Positions 9,285 to 16,736 of a stretch of 64,000 nt of DNA are shown piece by piece. Every line of letters begins with the position of its first letter. The stretch's first letter is position 1. A program made the translations under genes and the position numbers. The stretch covers positions 1,860,001 through 1,924,000 of the forward strand of contig NZ_JAPDVG010000001.1 of NCBI RefSeq assembly GCF_026015625.1, read 5' to 3'. Under the pieces are notes generated by a model. The model worked only from the letters and a program-made list of their open reading frames with translations. It did no database searches and had not been told where the DNA came from. This stretch comes from Segatella copri (GTDB lineage Bacteria; Bacteroidota; Bacteroidia; Bacteroidales; Bacteroidaceae).

Positions 9285-9371
9285 AAGGCAATTCTGCTAT
9301 AAAAAGCAGGCTATAAATATAAAATTCAAACTTGAATAAACTTATAAACAAATAAATAAACATAGAAGACC

Positions 9372-10298
9372 ATGTCTGGATTTGCAATTTACAACTACAA
9401 TTTCTTACGCATCATAAGACCTAACGAAGAATATCAACTTGAGTTCCCCGACTGGGTAAAAGTAAATGTGCAAGAATCATTTGAAAATCGCCAGCAATTG
9501 CTTGAAGAGCTTTTGCTGACTGATTTCGAGAAACCATTCCCGTTTGAGAATGCCAGAAAGAAACCATACTGGCACAAACAAATAGTGAAACCACAAGATA
9601 ATGTCTATGTAATGCGTGTGGCAAATGTTACAAACGTAACGATTACCGACGAACACCTGAAGTCTCAAAAATATGCTGATTATAGAAATTGTCTGGTCAT
9701 CATCGACAATCGCCCAGGAATCCAACGCATCGCCATAGAGCGAAAATCTACGGCTTTCAGCCATACAAAAACTGTGGCTAATATTCTCGAAGCATCCTTC
9801 TGCAAACTGCTGAAGAGTAAACTGTTGAAGGTTGAACTATCTGCGGTTTACAGTTCGAATGTGTTTTGGGATATGCTGAAAAAATACCCTAATGGCTTCA
9901 GTAAAGTGACTTTTCATTTCCCTCATCTCAATTTAGATCGTCTGACCAAAGTGATGGATAAATATCTCAAAACTGCCCGTGAGGATTGGGATAGTGATCT
10001 TGATTTTACATTCGGTGCAAACGAAGGTGGTGCGGTAAAAATCGATCCGGAAAATTCGCGCCAGACTGCACTTATTGCAGGCGCATCAGGAGCGGGAGCA
10101 TGGATAAAGATGCTTCCAAATGGTGAAAAAGGAAAGGCTATATTATGCGGCAAAAACCAATTCGTGGTGCGTGAACTCGATTCTGAGGTGTTTAATAATC
10201 TGGTAATCGGAGCACAGCCGATTCCTGGCATGGGACAATCTGCTATGGATAAGGTGAAGAGTTTTATGAAGGATATGCCGGATACATTTACTCATTAA
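9372..10298 (+). CDS. Unrecognised protein, first of a two-gene unit
   Basis: 308 residues, soluble, no signal peptide or membrane segment. I do not recognise a domain. Two features stand out: a central segment NCLVIIDNRPGIQRIAIERKSTAFSHTKTVANILE, with alternating hydrophobic strands and a basic helix, and a later FHFPHLNLDRLTKVMDKYLKTAREDW followed by a Gly-rich GANEGGAVKIDPENSRQ...GASGAGAWIKM stretch. The Gly-rich part is not a P-loop. The gene is followed after 12 bp by 10311, so the two products probably act together. It sits inside the DUF3987 locus but is not a member of that family. Confidence 0.7.
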   Translation: MSGFAIYNYNFLRIIRPNEEYQLEFPDWVKVNVQESFENRQQLLEELLLTDFEKPFPFENARKKPYWHKQIVKPQDNVYVMRVANVTNVTITDEHLKSQKYADYRNCLVIIDNRPGIQRIAIERKSTAFSHTKTVANILEASFCKLLKSKLLKVELSAVYSSNVFWDMLKKYPNGFSKVTFHFPHLNLDRLTKVMDKYLKTAREDWDSDLDFTFGANEGGAVKIDPENSRQTALIAGASGAGAWIKMLPNGEKGKAILCGKNQFVVRELDSEVFNNLVIGAQPIPGMGQSAMDKVKSFMKDMPDTFTH

Positions 10299-10310
10299 GC
10301 TGATTAGGGG

Positions 10311-11216
10311 ATGGAAAAGTTTGAACGTTTTTCGGAGGAGAGACTTACCTCCTTACGTGCCCGTTATAGGGGCGATGATTTGTTTAGAACCTGGACATGG
10401 ATTCTCTGTTTGCTTGAGCAACAACTGAATGGTCTAAATGCTGTAGAAGTATGGAGTGAAACGGAAATGATTCGCCAGAAGCTGTCTGCAATCAAGGAAC
10501 ATCGTGATAATGAGGTAGAATTTCTTTATGGAGATCTCGTGAAACGGCACCAGTCTGAGTCCACCGCCATAATCATTCTTACGGTTCTATTCACCCAGAT
10601 GTGTGATGCAGCACCAGATGAAGAGGATGATGCTGCCGAGCGTAATCCTAACCGGGCTGTCTGTATGGTCTTGGCTCGTCGTTTGAAGAATAAGCCTTTT
10701 TTTGTGAAATTAATCGCGGCATATAAAAGCAGACGCTACGATAACGAGGGAAATAAGATTATTTTACCCGTAACAGACTATTTGAATGTGAAATCTCCTT
10801 TGGAATTGATGGACGAAGAAGCTAAGGTAAAGGTGGAGAGATGGGTAGAAGAGATAGAGAAACTCACACGGGGAATCAGAGGCTTTCTGAATATAGACTG
10901 GGATGTTTACAAAAATATTTGGAGGAATATTTGTGCTGAACAAGAAATTTCCCTTTTGCTCAAAAAGGAACAACCTCGAAACAATAAATGGGGTCATAAT
11001 CTGAAGCTAGTAGCGAATGTTCTTGGCATATTGCATGTTACTCCTTATGGTGATGGTTTCGTGTTAGCAGGAAGTATCCAAACAATCAGCGATGCAGTAG
11101 GAGTGAACGTGAGAGCCTATATTGGAAACCATGCCGATTTTGGATCCAGTAATACTACTTTAACCAAAGAAATGCATGCTAAAATAAAGCAATTCATATT
11201 ATCTGCAATCGGATAA
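10311..11216 (+). CDS. Unrecognised protein, second of a two-gene unit
   Basis: 301 residues, soluble, mostly helical by composition, with several acidic runs (DEEDDAAERNPNR; ELMDEEAKVKVERWVEEIEKL). The C-terminal part (WGHNLKLVANVLGILHVTPYGDGFVLAGSIQTISDAVGVNVRAYIGNH) may be a small alpha/beta module. No catalytic motif is visible. It begins 12 bp after the stop of 9372, so co-transcription is likely. The pair may be cargo of the locus; no function can be assigned. Confidence 0.7.
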   Translation: MEKFERFSEERLTSLRARYRGDDLFRTWTWILCLLEQQLNGLNAVEVWSETEMIRQKLSAIKEHRDNEVEFLYGDLVKRHQSESTAIIILTVLFTQMCDAAPDEEDDAAERNPNRAVCMVLARRLKNKPFFVKLIAAYKSRRYDNEGNKIILPVTDYLNVKSPLELMDEEAKVKVERWVEEIEKLTRGIRGFLNIDWDVYKNIWRNICAEQEISLLLKKEQPRNNKWGHNLKLVANVLGILHVTPYGDGFVLAGSIQTISDAVGVNVRAYIGNHADFGSSNTTLTKEMHAKIKQFILSAIG

Positions 11217-11245
11217 AAAGCAGCTGTTACAGATAAAGATAATGA

Positions 11246-11276
11246 GGGCGTTGATGGAATAATTCTGTCAGCGCCC
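11246..11276 (+). terminator. Hairpin after the two unknown genes
   Basis: GGGCGTTGA (11246-11254) pairs with TCAGCGCCC (11268-11276), one G-U pair; the following T run is weak (GCTTTCTG), so termination is only probable. Confidence 0.5.
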
Positions 11277-11367
11277 GCTTTCTGTCTGATTACCAGCAGA
11301 TAAGTTGCTGATAAGAAATAGCCTCTTAATTTTTTTATGCGTATTTTTATCTACAGACTAATATTCT

Positions 11368-11417
11368 TATCTTTGCGCTCGGATTTGGGAATCAGTTTCT
11401 CATTTCCGAGTTTTTTT
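11368..11417 (+). promoter_or_regulatory. Promoter followed at once by a terminator-like hairpin
   Basis: The -7 element TATCTTTG (11368-11375) is followed after two bases by CTCGG (11378-11382). This pairs with CCGAG (11406-11410) and, past a 2x2 internal loop, TTGGGAA pairs with TTCTCAT. Seven T residues follow at 11411-11417. Transcription would start at the hairpin base, giving an RNA of about 40 nt unless it reads through into the 11516 gene. This fits attenuation or a small RNA. Confidence 0.6.
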
Positions 11418-11515
11418 ATTTTAGTATTAACCTGAGCGGAGGCGGGGAACCTCACAACGTGATTGAAGATGGCCATCGGGAATCCACGGCTTCTCTCGCA
11501 AACCGATCAGGAATC

Positions 11516-11806
11516 ATGGCAGAAAAAAAACATCAGCTTACGGCTCTGGGCATTGCCTATGAAGCCGTCATCAAGTTGGGCTATACGCACAGCAAACTGG
11601 CAAGGCTCGACAGCAGCATCAACTATCCTACGCTGAGGAATATCAGAGACGGGAAGAAGATGAAGAAAGCTACGGAGCGGTTCTATCTGAAACTCTTCTT
11701 CGACCTTATTAATAAGGAATATGAACGGCGAATGGCCTGTGGGGGCGACGGAGCCGTCAGCCTGCTTATCGTGATGAAAAACATCCTTGAAGCAGAGCTG
11801 AAATAA
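11516..11806 (+). CDS. Small protein with HTH-like segment
   Basis: 96 residues from ATG 11516. An in-frame GTG at 11459 is less likely because the extension has no family-like features. The segment KLGYTHSKLARLDSSINYPTLRNIRDGKKMKKATERFYLKLF has the spacing of a Cro/XRE-type helix-turn-helix without a clear consensus. If it binds DNA, the AATGACCG modules of the locus are obvious candidate sites; this is inference. It lies behind an unusual promoter-hairpin leader. Confidence 0.6.
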   Translation: MAEKKHQLTALGIAYEAVIKLGYTHSKLARLDSSINYPTLRNIRDGKKMKKATERFYLKLFFDLINKEYERRMACGGDGAVSLLIVMKNILEAELK

Positions 11807-11869
11807 AAAGTGGTGAAAAGATGAGGGGGCATTCTTTCACCAACTATTCCGCCGCATCGAAAGTGTTGC

Positions 11870-11937
11870 TATCTTTGCACCAGCTTTAGCAAGGTTGGGC
11901 GGATTAAAGAAAACCTTAAAGGAAGGTTAGACCTTGC
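11870..11937 (+). promoter_or_regulatory. Promoter and nested-stem leader before the 11950 gene
   Basis: TATCTTTG at 11870-11877 is followed by a structured leader. GCAAGGT (11889-11895) pairs with ACCTTGC (11931-11937), enclosing the hairpin AACCTT (11912-11917)/AAGGTT (11923-11928). The stem ends 12 nt before the ATG, close enough to influence translation. Confidence 0.6.
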
Positions 11938-11949
11938 GGTTTATAGATT

Positions 11950-12231
11950 ATGAACGGAATGTTTATGAGAGTGGTGCAGCAGGGCGAGGCTTTCGCTGTA
12001 CAGAGTCAGAAAAGTGAGAACGGACAGATGATGAAATGCAACATCGTTCTCCAGGAGATGGGCGGCAAGTATGAGAACCAGTATGCTGCGGCAATGCTGG
12101 GTAATATGGCCCAGTGTAAGTATGCTCAGGGCGAACTGGTGGCGGTAACGCTCCGGTTTACGACTCGTGAGTATAATGGTCAGGTTTATCAGGATATCCT
12201 GGTTACGGACATTGAGAAACTTGGCAAGTAA
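11950..12231 (+). CDS. Small OB-fold-like (SSB/DUF3127-like) protein
   Basis: 93 residues, mainly beta by composition, with the pattern of a single OB fold: MRVVQQGEAFAVQSQKSENGQMMKCNIVLQEMGG...LVAVTLRFTTREYNGQVYQDILVTDIEKL. The phrase kxGxxxxkxxivLqe resembles short single-strand-binding and DUF3127 proteins. In a locus with a primase-like DUF3987 protein, a small single-strand-binding role is plausible, but the match is by eye and weak. The transcript has a strongly structured leader. Confidence 0.55.
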   Translation: MNGMFMRVVQQGEAFAVQSQKSENGQMMKCNIVLQEMGGKYENQYAAAMLGNMAQCKYAQGELVAVTLRFTTREYNGQVYQDILVTDIEKLGK

Positions 12232-12339
12232 TTAATCTTGAATTGAAATAGGTGGCGTGAGAATTGTCCCGGGATAATTTGCGCAAACTGAAACTTACGA
12301 CACTTCTTTCGTTCATCTTCAATTTTAATTTAAGATTTT

Positions 12340-12750
12340 ATGAGTGCAAAGAAAAATAATAAGGTTCAGAACAATGTTCAGAACCAGCAGGTGAATAATA
12401 ACGGCTGCCAGCATGTGCAGCTCGGTGGAATGGCTTACTATGATGATAAGCAGTATTTCCTCTTCAGTCCTGATTCTGTAAATCAGGGTGTTGTAGAAGC
12501 TTTTCGCCGTCATGGCGTGGCTCAGCAAATGCAAGACGGAACATTTGATTTCGTAGCAGTTTCTAAGCCGAAAAGCCAGTCGGAACTGATTAAGAAACTG
12601 GCGCATGGTCGTTTGAGCAAGACCAAGGATGGGGCTATTCAGCTCACGCTGAAGGTGTTCTGCCATGAGGGACTCAACATCGCCCAAACGCTGACTGTTG
12701 AGTCAGCAGAAGGGGCTGATGCTTTAGTGGATTATCAATTAAAACGATAA
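12340..12750 (+). CDS. Hypothetical protein upstream of the DUF3987 gene
   Basis: 136 residues with a Lys/Asn/Gln-rich N-terminus (MSAKKNNKVQNNVQNQQVNN). A compact region follows (YYDDKQYFLFSPDSVNQGVVEAFRRHGVAQQMQDGTFDFVAV), then SELIKKLAHGRLSKTKDGAIQLTLKVFCHEG. No family is recognised. It ends 12 bp before the 12763 start, so it is probably co-transcribed with, and a partner of, the primase-like protein. Confidence 0.65.
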   Translation: MSAKKNNKVQNNVQNQQVNNNGCQHVQLGGMAYYDDKQYFLFSPDSVNQGVVEAFRRHGVAQQMQDGTFDFVAVSKPKSQSELIKKLAHGRLSKTKDGAIQLTLKVFCHEGLNIAQTLTVESAEGADALVDYQLKR

Positions 12751-12762
12751 GTAATAAGATAG

Positions 12763-15258
12763 ATGAGTTGTTATTTAATAAAGGTGGAGAATGGGCACAA
12801 GGTTGCCCGCTCCATCACTTCGGAAAAGGAGTATAAGCAGCTGCGTGGAAGCAACGAGCAGAAGGCGAATTTGCGTCTGGCTCGTGCCGGAAACGATGCT
12901 GCGAAAAGAAGACTGGTGCAGTTTAATTATTCCGGCCATTATCCGCAAGGCGTGGTGAAGGGAATGAAACTGCCAAGCGGTGCTTTCGGGTTTGATATGG
13001 ATGAGCCGGAGGCTTTTGCCAAGGCTGCCAAGCTGCTGCTGAAGGAACCGGACAAGTACGGACTGCTGATGCTGGAACGCAGTGCACGACAAGGCGGACA
13101 TGCGGTGTTTGAGCGTGAAAAGGGCAAGACGGTTCTGGAGAATCAGGTGCGGATTGCTACGATGCTCAAGTGCGAAATGGATACTTCGGCTCACGATATT
13201 AATCGGGTTTACTTCACTACCACATCGGATGGCGAAGATCTGCTCTTCCTTTCGCCACGACTCTTCAAGGATGCTTACGATGAGGCTGCTGTGGCTGCTG
13301 AAGGGAAAGTTCTAGAAGAGCGTGAAAGATACGGACAGGAGGAACTGCCGGAAGGAGCGCACAAGGCAAACAAGCATTATGAGCCTTGGAAGGAAGAATT
13401 CAAGAAGGATTCTCCAGGGGTTTTTAAGGGTCAGGAATTTAAGAATTCGAGAAATTCTACTTCTGCTGCGTCAACTTCTGCTACTTCAACTACTTCTTCT
13501 GCTCAGGACAATTATCTCGGGATTCCTTATGGGGAAATCATTAAGAAGTGGTGGCAGATGTATAATGATGGGCAGGAACCGATGCGCTCCAACCGCAATA
13601 CGCTGACCTTCGAACTGGCTGTGAACCTGCGCCACATCTGTGGTTTTGACCGCAATCTGCTGGCTCAGATTATTCCCTGCTACGATGGGTTTCCCGAGCA
13701 GGAAAAGATGGCTTGCATCAACTCGGCATTGAACGAGAAAATCACGCAAATGCCTAAGCGACTGAAGGATGTGCTGGCTGCGCTGAGACAGGAGAAACTG
13801 AAACTGGGGGCTTCGAACGGGAATGCAGATGAAGACAGCGAGGCGCTGGTGAATGCCTTGGACGAAGCTAACGCCAAGGATGATCTGTTCTATTACGATG
13901 CTTTACCCAAGATGCCACAAGGCGTGCGTGATTCCATCAGTGCTGTTGGACCGGCTCTGGCAATGCCAGTGATTACAGCCATCTGTCCTGCCATCGGAAT
14001 GCTTGCTACCGGCGTGAAGGTTTCCGTTCACGGCAAGATGAACTCGCTGAACCTTATCTCCTACATCGCCGGTGATTTTGCATCAGGCAAGGGAAGCATC
14101 GACCCTGTGGTTGATACCTGGACTTCGGAAGTGAAACAGATGGACAAAATGTATCAGCAGCAGGAGGATGAATGGAGAGCCAAGAAGCGTGCGGCCAAGA
14201 ATAAGAAGGAGCAACCGGAAGAACCAAAGCTGCCTGTAAGATGTCTTACTTTAAATAATACGGTGGCCAACCTTGCAGAACGACTGGCTAATACTGAAGG
14301 CAAGCACGCCTTCTCGTTCACTCCGGAAGCTGACACTGTAGCACAGAAGTGGAAATCGGCTATGAGCGATTTTTCTGTCATGTTAAGACAGGCTTACGAC
14401 GGAACGAGCTATGAGCGCGAGGCAAGAAGTGCAGATGCGGTGAATGTACATATTGAACATCTTTTGTGGAACGTTGTGATGTGCGGAACGCCAGATGCAC
14501 TCTATCGAGTAGTGAACAATTATACGGATGGTTTCCAAAGCCATATTGTCGTGGCGCGAACGCCGGACAACACGTTCACTCCGCTTACAGACAATCTCTT
14601 TGTGCTGACCGAAACTCAACGTGAGCACATACGGCAGATAGCTCATCTCTTGCCCCTGATGGAGGGCGAGGTGGTTCTGCCTAAGTTGGAGAATAAGGGC
14701 AGGGAGTGGCTGGAACAGATACGATTGGAGACCATGAAAAATGACGACAAGGTGAAAGCCCGCCAGCGTTTCCGTATCTGTCCTACCACGATGAGAATGA
14801 TGACCTGCATCATGCTCTGTAAGGTGGCCGAGACGCTGATTCAGAAACATGGTTTTCAGGGTGCCGAGAAGCAGCTGAAACAGAATCCGCTGTTATGGAA
14901 GGAAATGATCGTAAAGACGCAGACACCAACCATGCTCGAAGCCTTCAATATCCTGGCAGATTATCAGTTGGACAATGCACTCTACTTCTTCCGCAGTCGC
15001 ATAGAGGATGCATTCTCATCCAAGAGTTATTGCGGTCAGACGACTTATGATCGTTCCCGACGCGGCAAAAATGATTCCATCTTCGAGCGGCTTGACGTTA
15101 CTTTTTCCTTTGAACAGGCATTACAGCAAAGTATAGCAGTAAAGGGGGCAAACGTAACTCGTGAGGTTGTTAGACAGATGTTGAAAAACTGGAAGCGGCA
15201 GGGATTGATAGGTGTGCTGCCCGATATGCGTTACCAGAAGGTTCAACCTGCAGTATAA
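12763..15258 (+). CDS. VirE_N / DUF3987 primase-helicase-like protein
   Basis: 831 residues. Residues about 1-180 resemble the VirE N-terminal (BT4734-like) domain: FGFDMDEPEAFAKAAKLLL...LLMLERSARQGGHAVFER. A Ser/Thr/Ala-rich linker (about 230-248) leads to a PriCT-like helical region (YGEIIKKWWQMYNDGQEPMRSNRNTLTFELAVNLRHI). The DUF3987 domain follows, with the P-loop-like GDFASGKGSI at about residue 440. This arrangement is a primase/helicase-like fusion common in Bacteroidetes elements; the actual reaction is unproven. In locus 2 the same domains are split over two genes (42997, 43704). Confidence 0.85.
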   Translation: MSCYLIKVENGHKVARSITSEKEYKQLRGSNEQKANLRLARAGNDAAKRRLVQFNYSGHYPQGVVKGMKLPSGAFGFDMDEPEAFAKAAKLLLKEPDKYGLLMLERSARQGGHAVFEREKGKTVLENQVRIATMLKCEMDTSAHDINRVYFTTTSDGEDLLFLSPRLFKDAYDEAAVAAEGKVLEERERYGQEELPEGAHKANKHYEPWKEEFKKDSPGVFKGQEFKNSRNSTSAASTSATSTTSSAQDNYLGIPYGEIIKKWWQMYNDGQEPMRSNRNTLTFELAVNLRHICGFDRNLLAQIIPCYDGFPEQEKMACINSALNEKITQMPKRLKDVLAALRQEKLKLGASNGNADEDSEALVNALDEANAKDDLFYYDALPKMPQGVRDSISAVGPALAMPVITAICPAIGMLATGVKVSVHGKMNSLNLISYIAGDFASGKGSIDPVVDTWTSEVKQMDKMYQQQEDEWRAKKRAAKNKKEQPEEPKLPVRCLTLNNTVANLAERLANTEGKHAFSFTPEADTVAQKWKSAMSDFSVMLRQAYDGTSYEREARSADAVNVHIEHLLWNVVMCGTPDALYRVVNNYTDGFQSHIVVARTPDNTFTPLTDNLFVLTETQREHIRQIAHLLPLMEGEVVLPKLENKGREWLEQIRLETMKNDDKVKARQRFRICPTTMRMMTCIMLCKVAETLIQKHGFQGAEKQLKQNPLLWKEMIVKTQTPTMLEAFNILADYQLDNALYFFRSRIEDAFSSKSYCGQTTYDRSRRGKNDSIFERLDVTFSFEQALQQSIAVKGANVTREVVRQMLKNWKRQGLIGVLPDMRYQKVQPAV

Positions 15259-15291
15259 TAGTGGTTTAAAGTAAGTGACCATTAATACATC

Positions 15292-15354
15292 CGGTCATTA
15301 ACGGTCACGGTCATTTTCGGTCATTAAGGATTTTCAGTAAGGAAATCCTTAATG
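15292..15354 (-). repeat. AATGACCG repeat module, copy D (inverted), with hairpin
   Basis: CGGTCATT starts at 15292, 15308 and 15318; read on the minus strand it matches copy A closely over about 40 bp. It overlaps a 12-bp-arm hairpin: CATTAAGGATTT (15322-15333) with AAATCCTTAATG (15343-15354). Copies A and D thus form inverted flanks around 7268-15332. Confidence 0.8.
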
Positions 15355-15390
15355 GCCCTATCAATAAATCAATTTAATTTTTTGATATTT

Positions 15391-15816
15391 ATGGAAATAA
15401 TCATTTATCGCCGTCGCTTTACCCGATGGGGAGTAGATGGCACATTAGTAATAAAGGGTACGAAAGTTTGTAATACCATAGAACATCCTGAGCGTTATTT
15501 GCCTGCAGGAGACTATGAGATAGCTTTTGTTTCTATAGCTAATAAGAGTAGGAAAATGCCTGTTATCCTGAGGAAGGGACAGGCTGTTTGGGAAGTGGGC
15601 ATCAATTCTCCTTGTCTCAAGCCCGGAAATGGTCCGATGACGCTGAAATATGGATGCATCATTCTGGGTAAGGCTGTAGCCTCTGGGCTGGTGATTCATT
15701 CTCAGGAATACTTCGACCGACTTTGTGAACGATTAAGGAAGGCTTCTAAAAAGATGGAATGTATCAAGTTACGTATCATAGATTGGGGTAGTGATGAAAT
15801 CTCGATAGCATTTTAG
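15391..15816 (+). CDS. DUF5675 family protein
   Basis: 141 residues from ATG 15391. The in-frame ATG at 15352 falls in the copy-D hairpin and is unlikely. The family pattern is present: an early R-R/W strand (RRRFTRWGVDGTLVI), TIEHPERYLPAGDYEI, then GPMTLKYGCIILGKAV with the conserved Gly-Cys-Ile-x-Leu-Gly. DUF5675 proteins usually neighbour lysis or cell-wall genes, as here beside an amidase. The biochemical role is not known. Confidence 0.8.
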   Translation: MEIIIYRRRFTRWGVDGTLVIKGTKVCNTIEHPERYLPAGDYEIAFVSIANKSRKMPVILRKGQAVWEVGINSPCLKPGNGPMTLKYGCIILGKAVASGLVIHSQEYFDRLCERLRKASKKMECIKLRIIDWGSDEISIAF

Positions 15817-15857
15817 GATTTCCACCCTAACATTCATTCATTTAAAATAGCAATATC

Positions 15858-16259
15858 ATGCGTAAGATAAAGGAAATCATTATTCATTGCAGTGCGACCA
15901 AGGAAGGTCGCAACTTCACCGTAGCGGATATTGACCGCTGGCACCGGGAGCGCGGAATGCGCTGCATAGGTTATCATTTCGTGATTTATCGTGACGGCAG
16001 CATTCATGTAGGACGTGCGATAGAGGAGGTTGGCGCCCATTGCAAGGGCCATAATTCCATCAGTATAGGCATTTGCTACATCGGCGGCTTATCAAAGAAA
16101 GGCAAGCCGAAGGATACAAGAACCCGAGACCAGAAAGCAGCAATGCGCTCGCTCATCGAGCAGCTGAAGGAGGAATATCCATTAGCCACGATTCATGGTC
16201 ATAATGAATTTGCCAACAAAGCTTGCCCCTGCTTTGATGTGAAGAAGGAGTGGGGCTAA
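15858..16259 (+). CDS. N-acetylmuramoyl-L-alanine amidase (Amidase_2)
   Basis: 133 residues. It cleaves the lactyl-amide bond between muramic acid and L-Ala in peptidoglycan. Zinc ligands are visible: EIIIHCSAT (His), the late H in IHGHNEF and the Cys of KACPCFDV; YHFVIYRDGSIHVGR and AHCKGHNSISIGICYIGG are typical blocks. No signal peptide is seen, so export would need lysis or a holin-like partner; the smalltalk peptide of the same locus is one candidate (speculative). It follows the DUF5675 gene by 42 bp. Confidence 0.93.
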   Translation: MRKIKEIIIHCSATKEGRNFTVADIDRWHRERGMRCIGYHFVIYRDGSIHVGRAIEEVGAHCKGHNSISIGICYIGGLSKKGKPKDTRTRDQKAAMRSLIEQLKEEYPLATIHGHNEFANKACPCFDVKKEWG

Positions 16260-16262
16260 CAG

Positions 16263-16289
16263 ATAGGGAACGCGCTGCGTTCCCTATTT
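16263..16289 (+). terminator. Terminator after the amidase gene
   Basis: ATAGGGAACGC (16263-16273) pairs perfectly with GCGTTCCCTAT (16277-16287) across a 3-nt loop; a short TTTA follows. Confidence 0.75.
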
Positions 16290-16348
16290 ATACTTATTAC
16301 CTGTGCGCCATACGTAGAACGAATGTGTTTTATGATGAGCAGCAGGAA

Positions 16349-16678
16349 TTACATCAAGTCACACTTCTCCCCAGTGTTCTTCTCGACCTTCTCGCCATCT
16401 TTCAGGATGCGAGCCTTATAGCCAAACTTCTCAAAACCTTTCTGGAGTTTCTCTGGGGTTGTCTTGTCAGCATTATACTGTACTGTGACTGTCTGGTCTG
16501 GCACAGAAGTTTCAATGCTCTTGATACCCTTCTCAAAGCGAAGGTTGCTCTTGATTTTATTCTCACAAGCCTCACAGTGCATCTGTGGGGTTGTGGTGAA
16601 CACTACGGTCTTGATGTCCTTGGCAAAGGTTACCATTGCCACCATCATCATTGTGAACATTACTAAAATCTTCTTCAT
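16349..16678 (-). CDS. Exported heavy-metal-associated (HMA) domain protein
   Basis: 109 residues. The first 19 residues (MKKILVMFTMMMVAMVTFA) are a signal peptide. The rest is a ferredoxin-like HMA fold with the CxxC site as MHCEAC and the usual KGIKSIETSVPDQTVTVQYNADKTTPEKLQKGFEKFGYKA pattern. It should bind a soft metal (Cu(I) most often) in the periplasm. It lies downstream of the TonB receptor on the same strand, so the two probably serve the same metal. Confidence 0.9.
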   Translation of the reverse strand: MKKILVMFTMMMVAMVTFAKDIKTVVFTTTPQMHCEACENKIKSNLRFEKGIKSIETSVPDQTVTVQYNADKTTPEKLQKGFEKFGYKARILKDGEKVEKNTGEKCDLM

Positions 16679-16700
16679 AACTTTTCTATTTGCTTTAATA

Positions 16701-16731
16701 ATTCAACATTCAACATTTAACATTCAACATT
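16701..16731. repeat. Four tandem heptamers ATTCAAC
   Basis: ATTCAAC, ATTCAAC, ATTTAAC, ATTCAAC plus ATT, between the HMA and TonB-receptor genes. Confidence 0.75.
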
Positions 16732-16736
16732 CTCCC

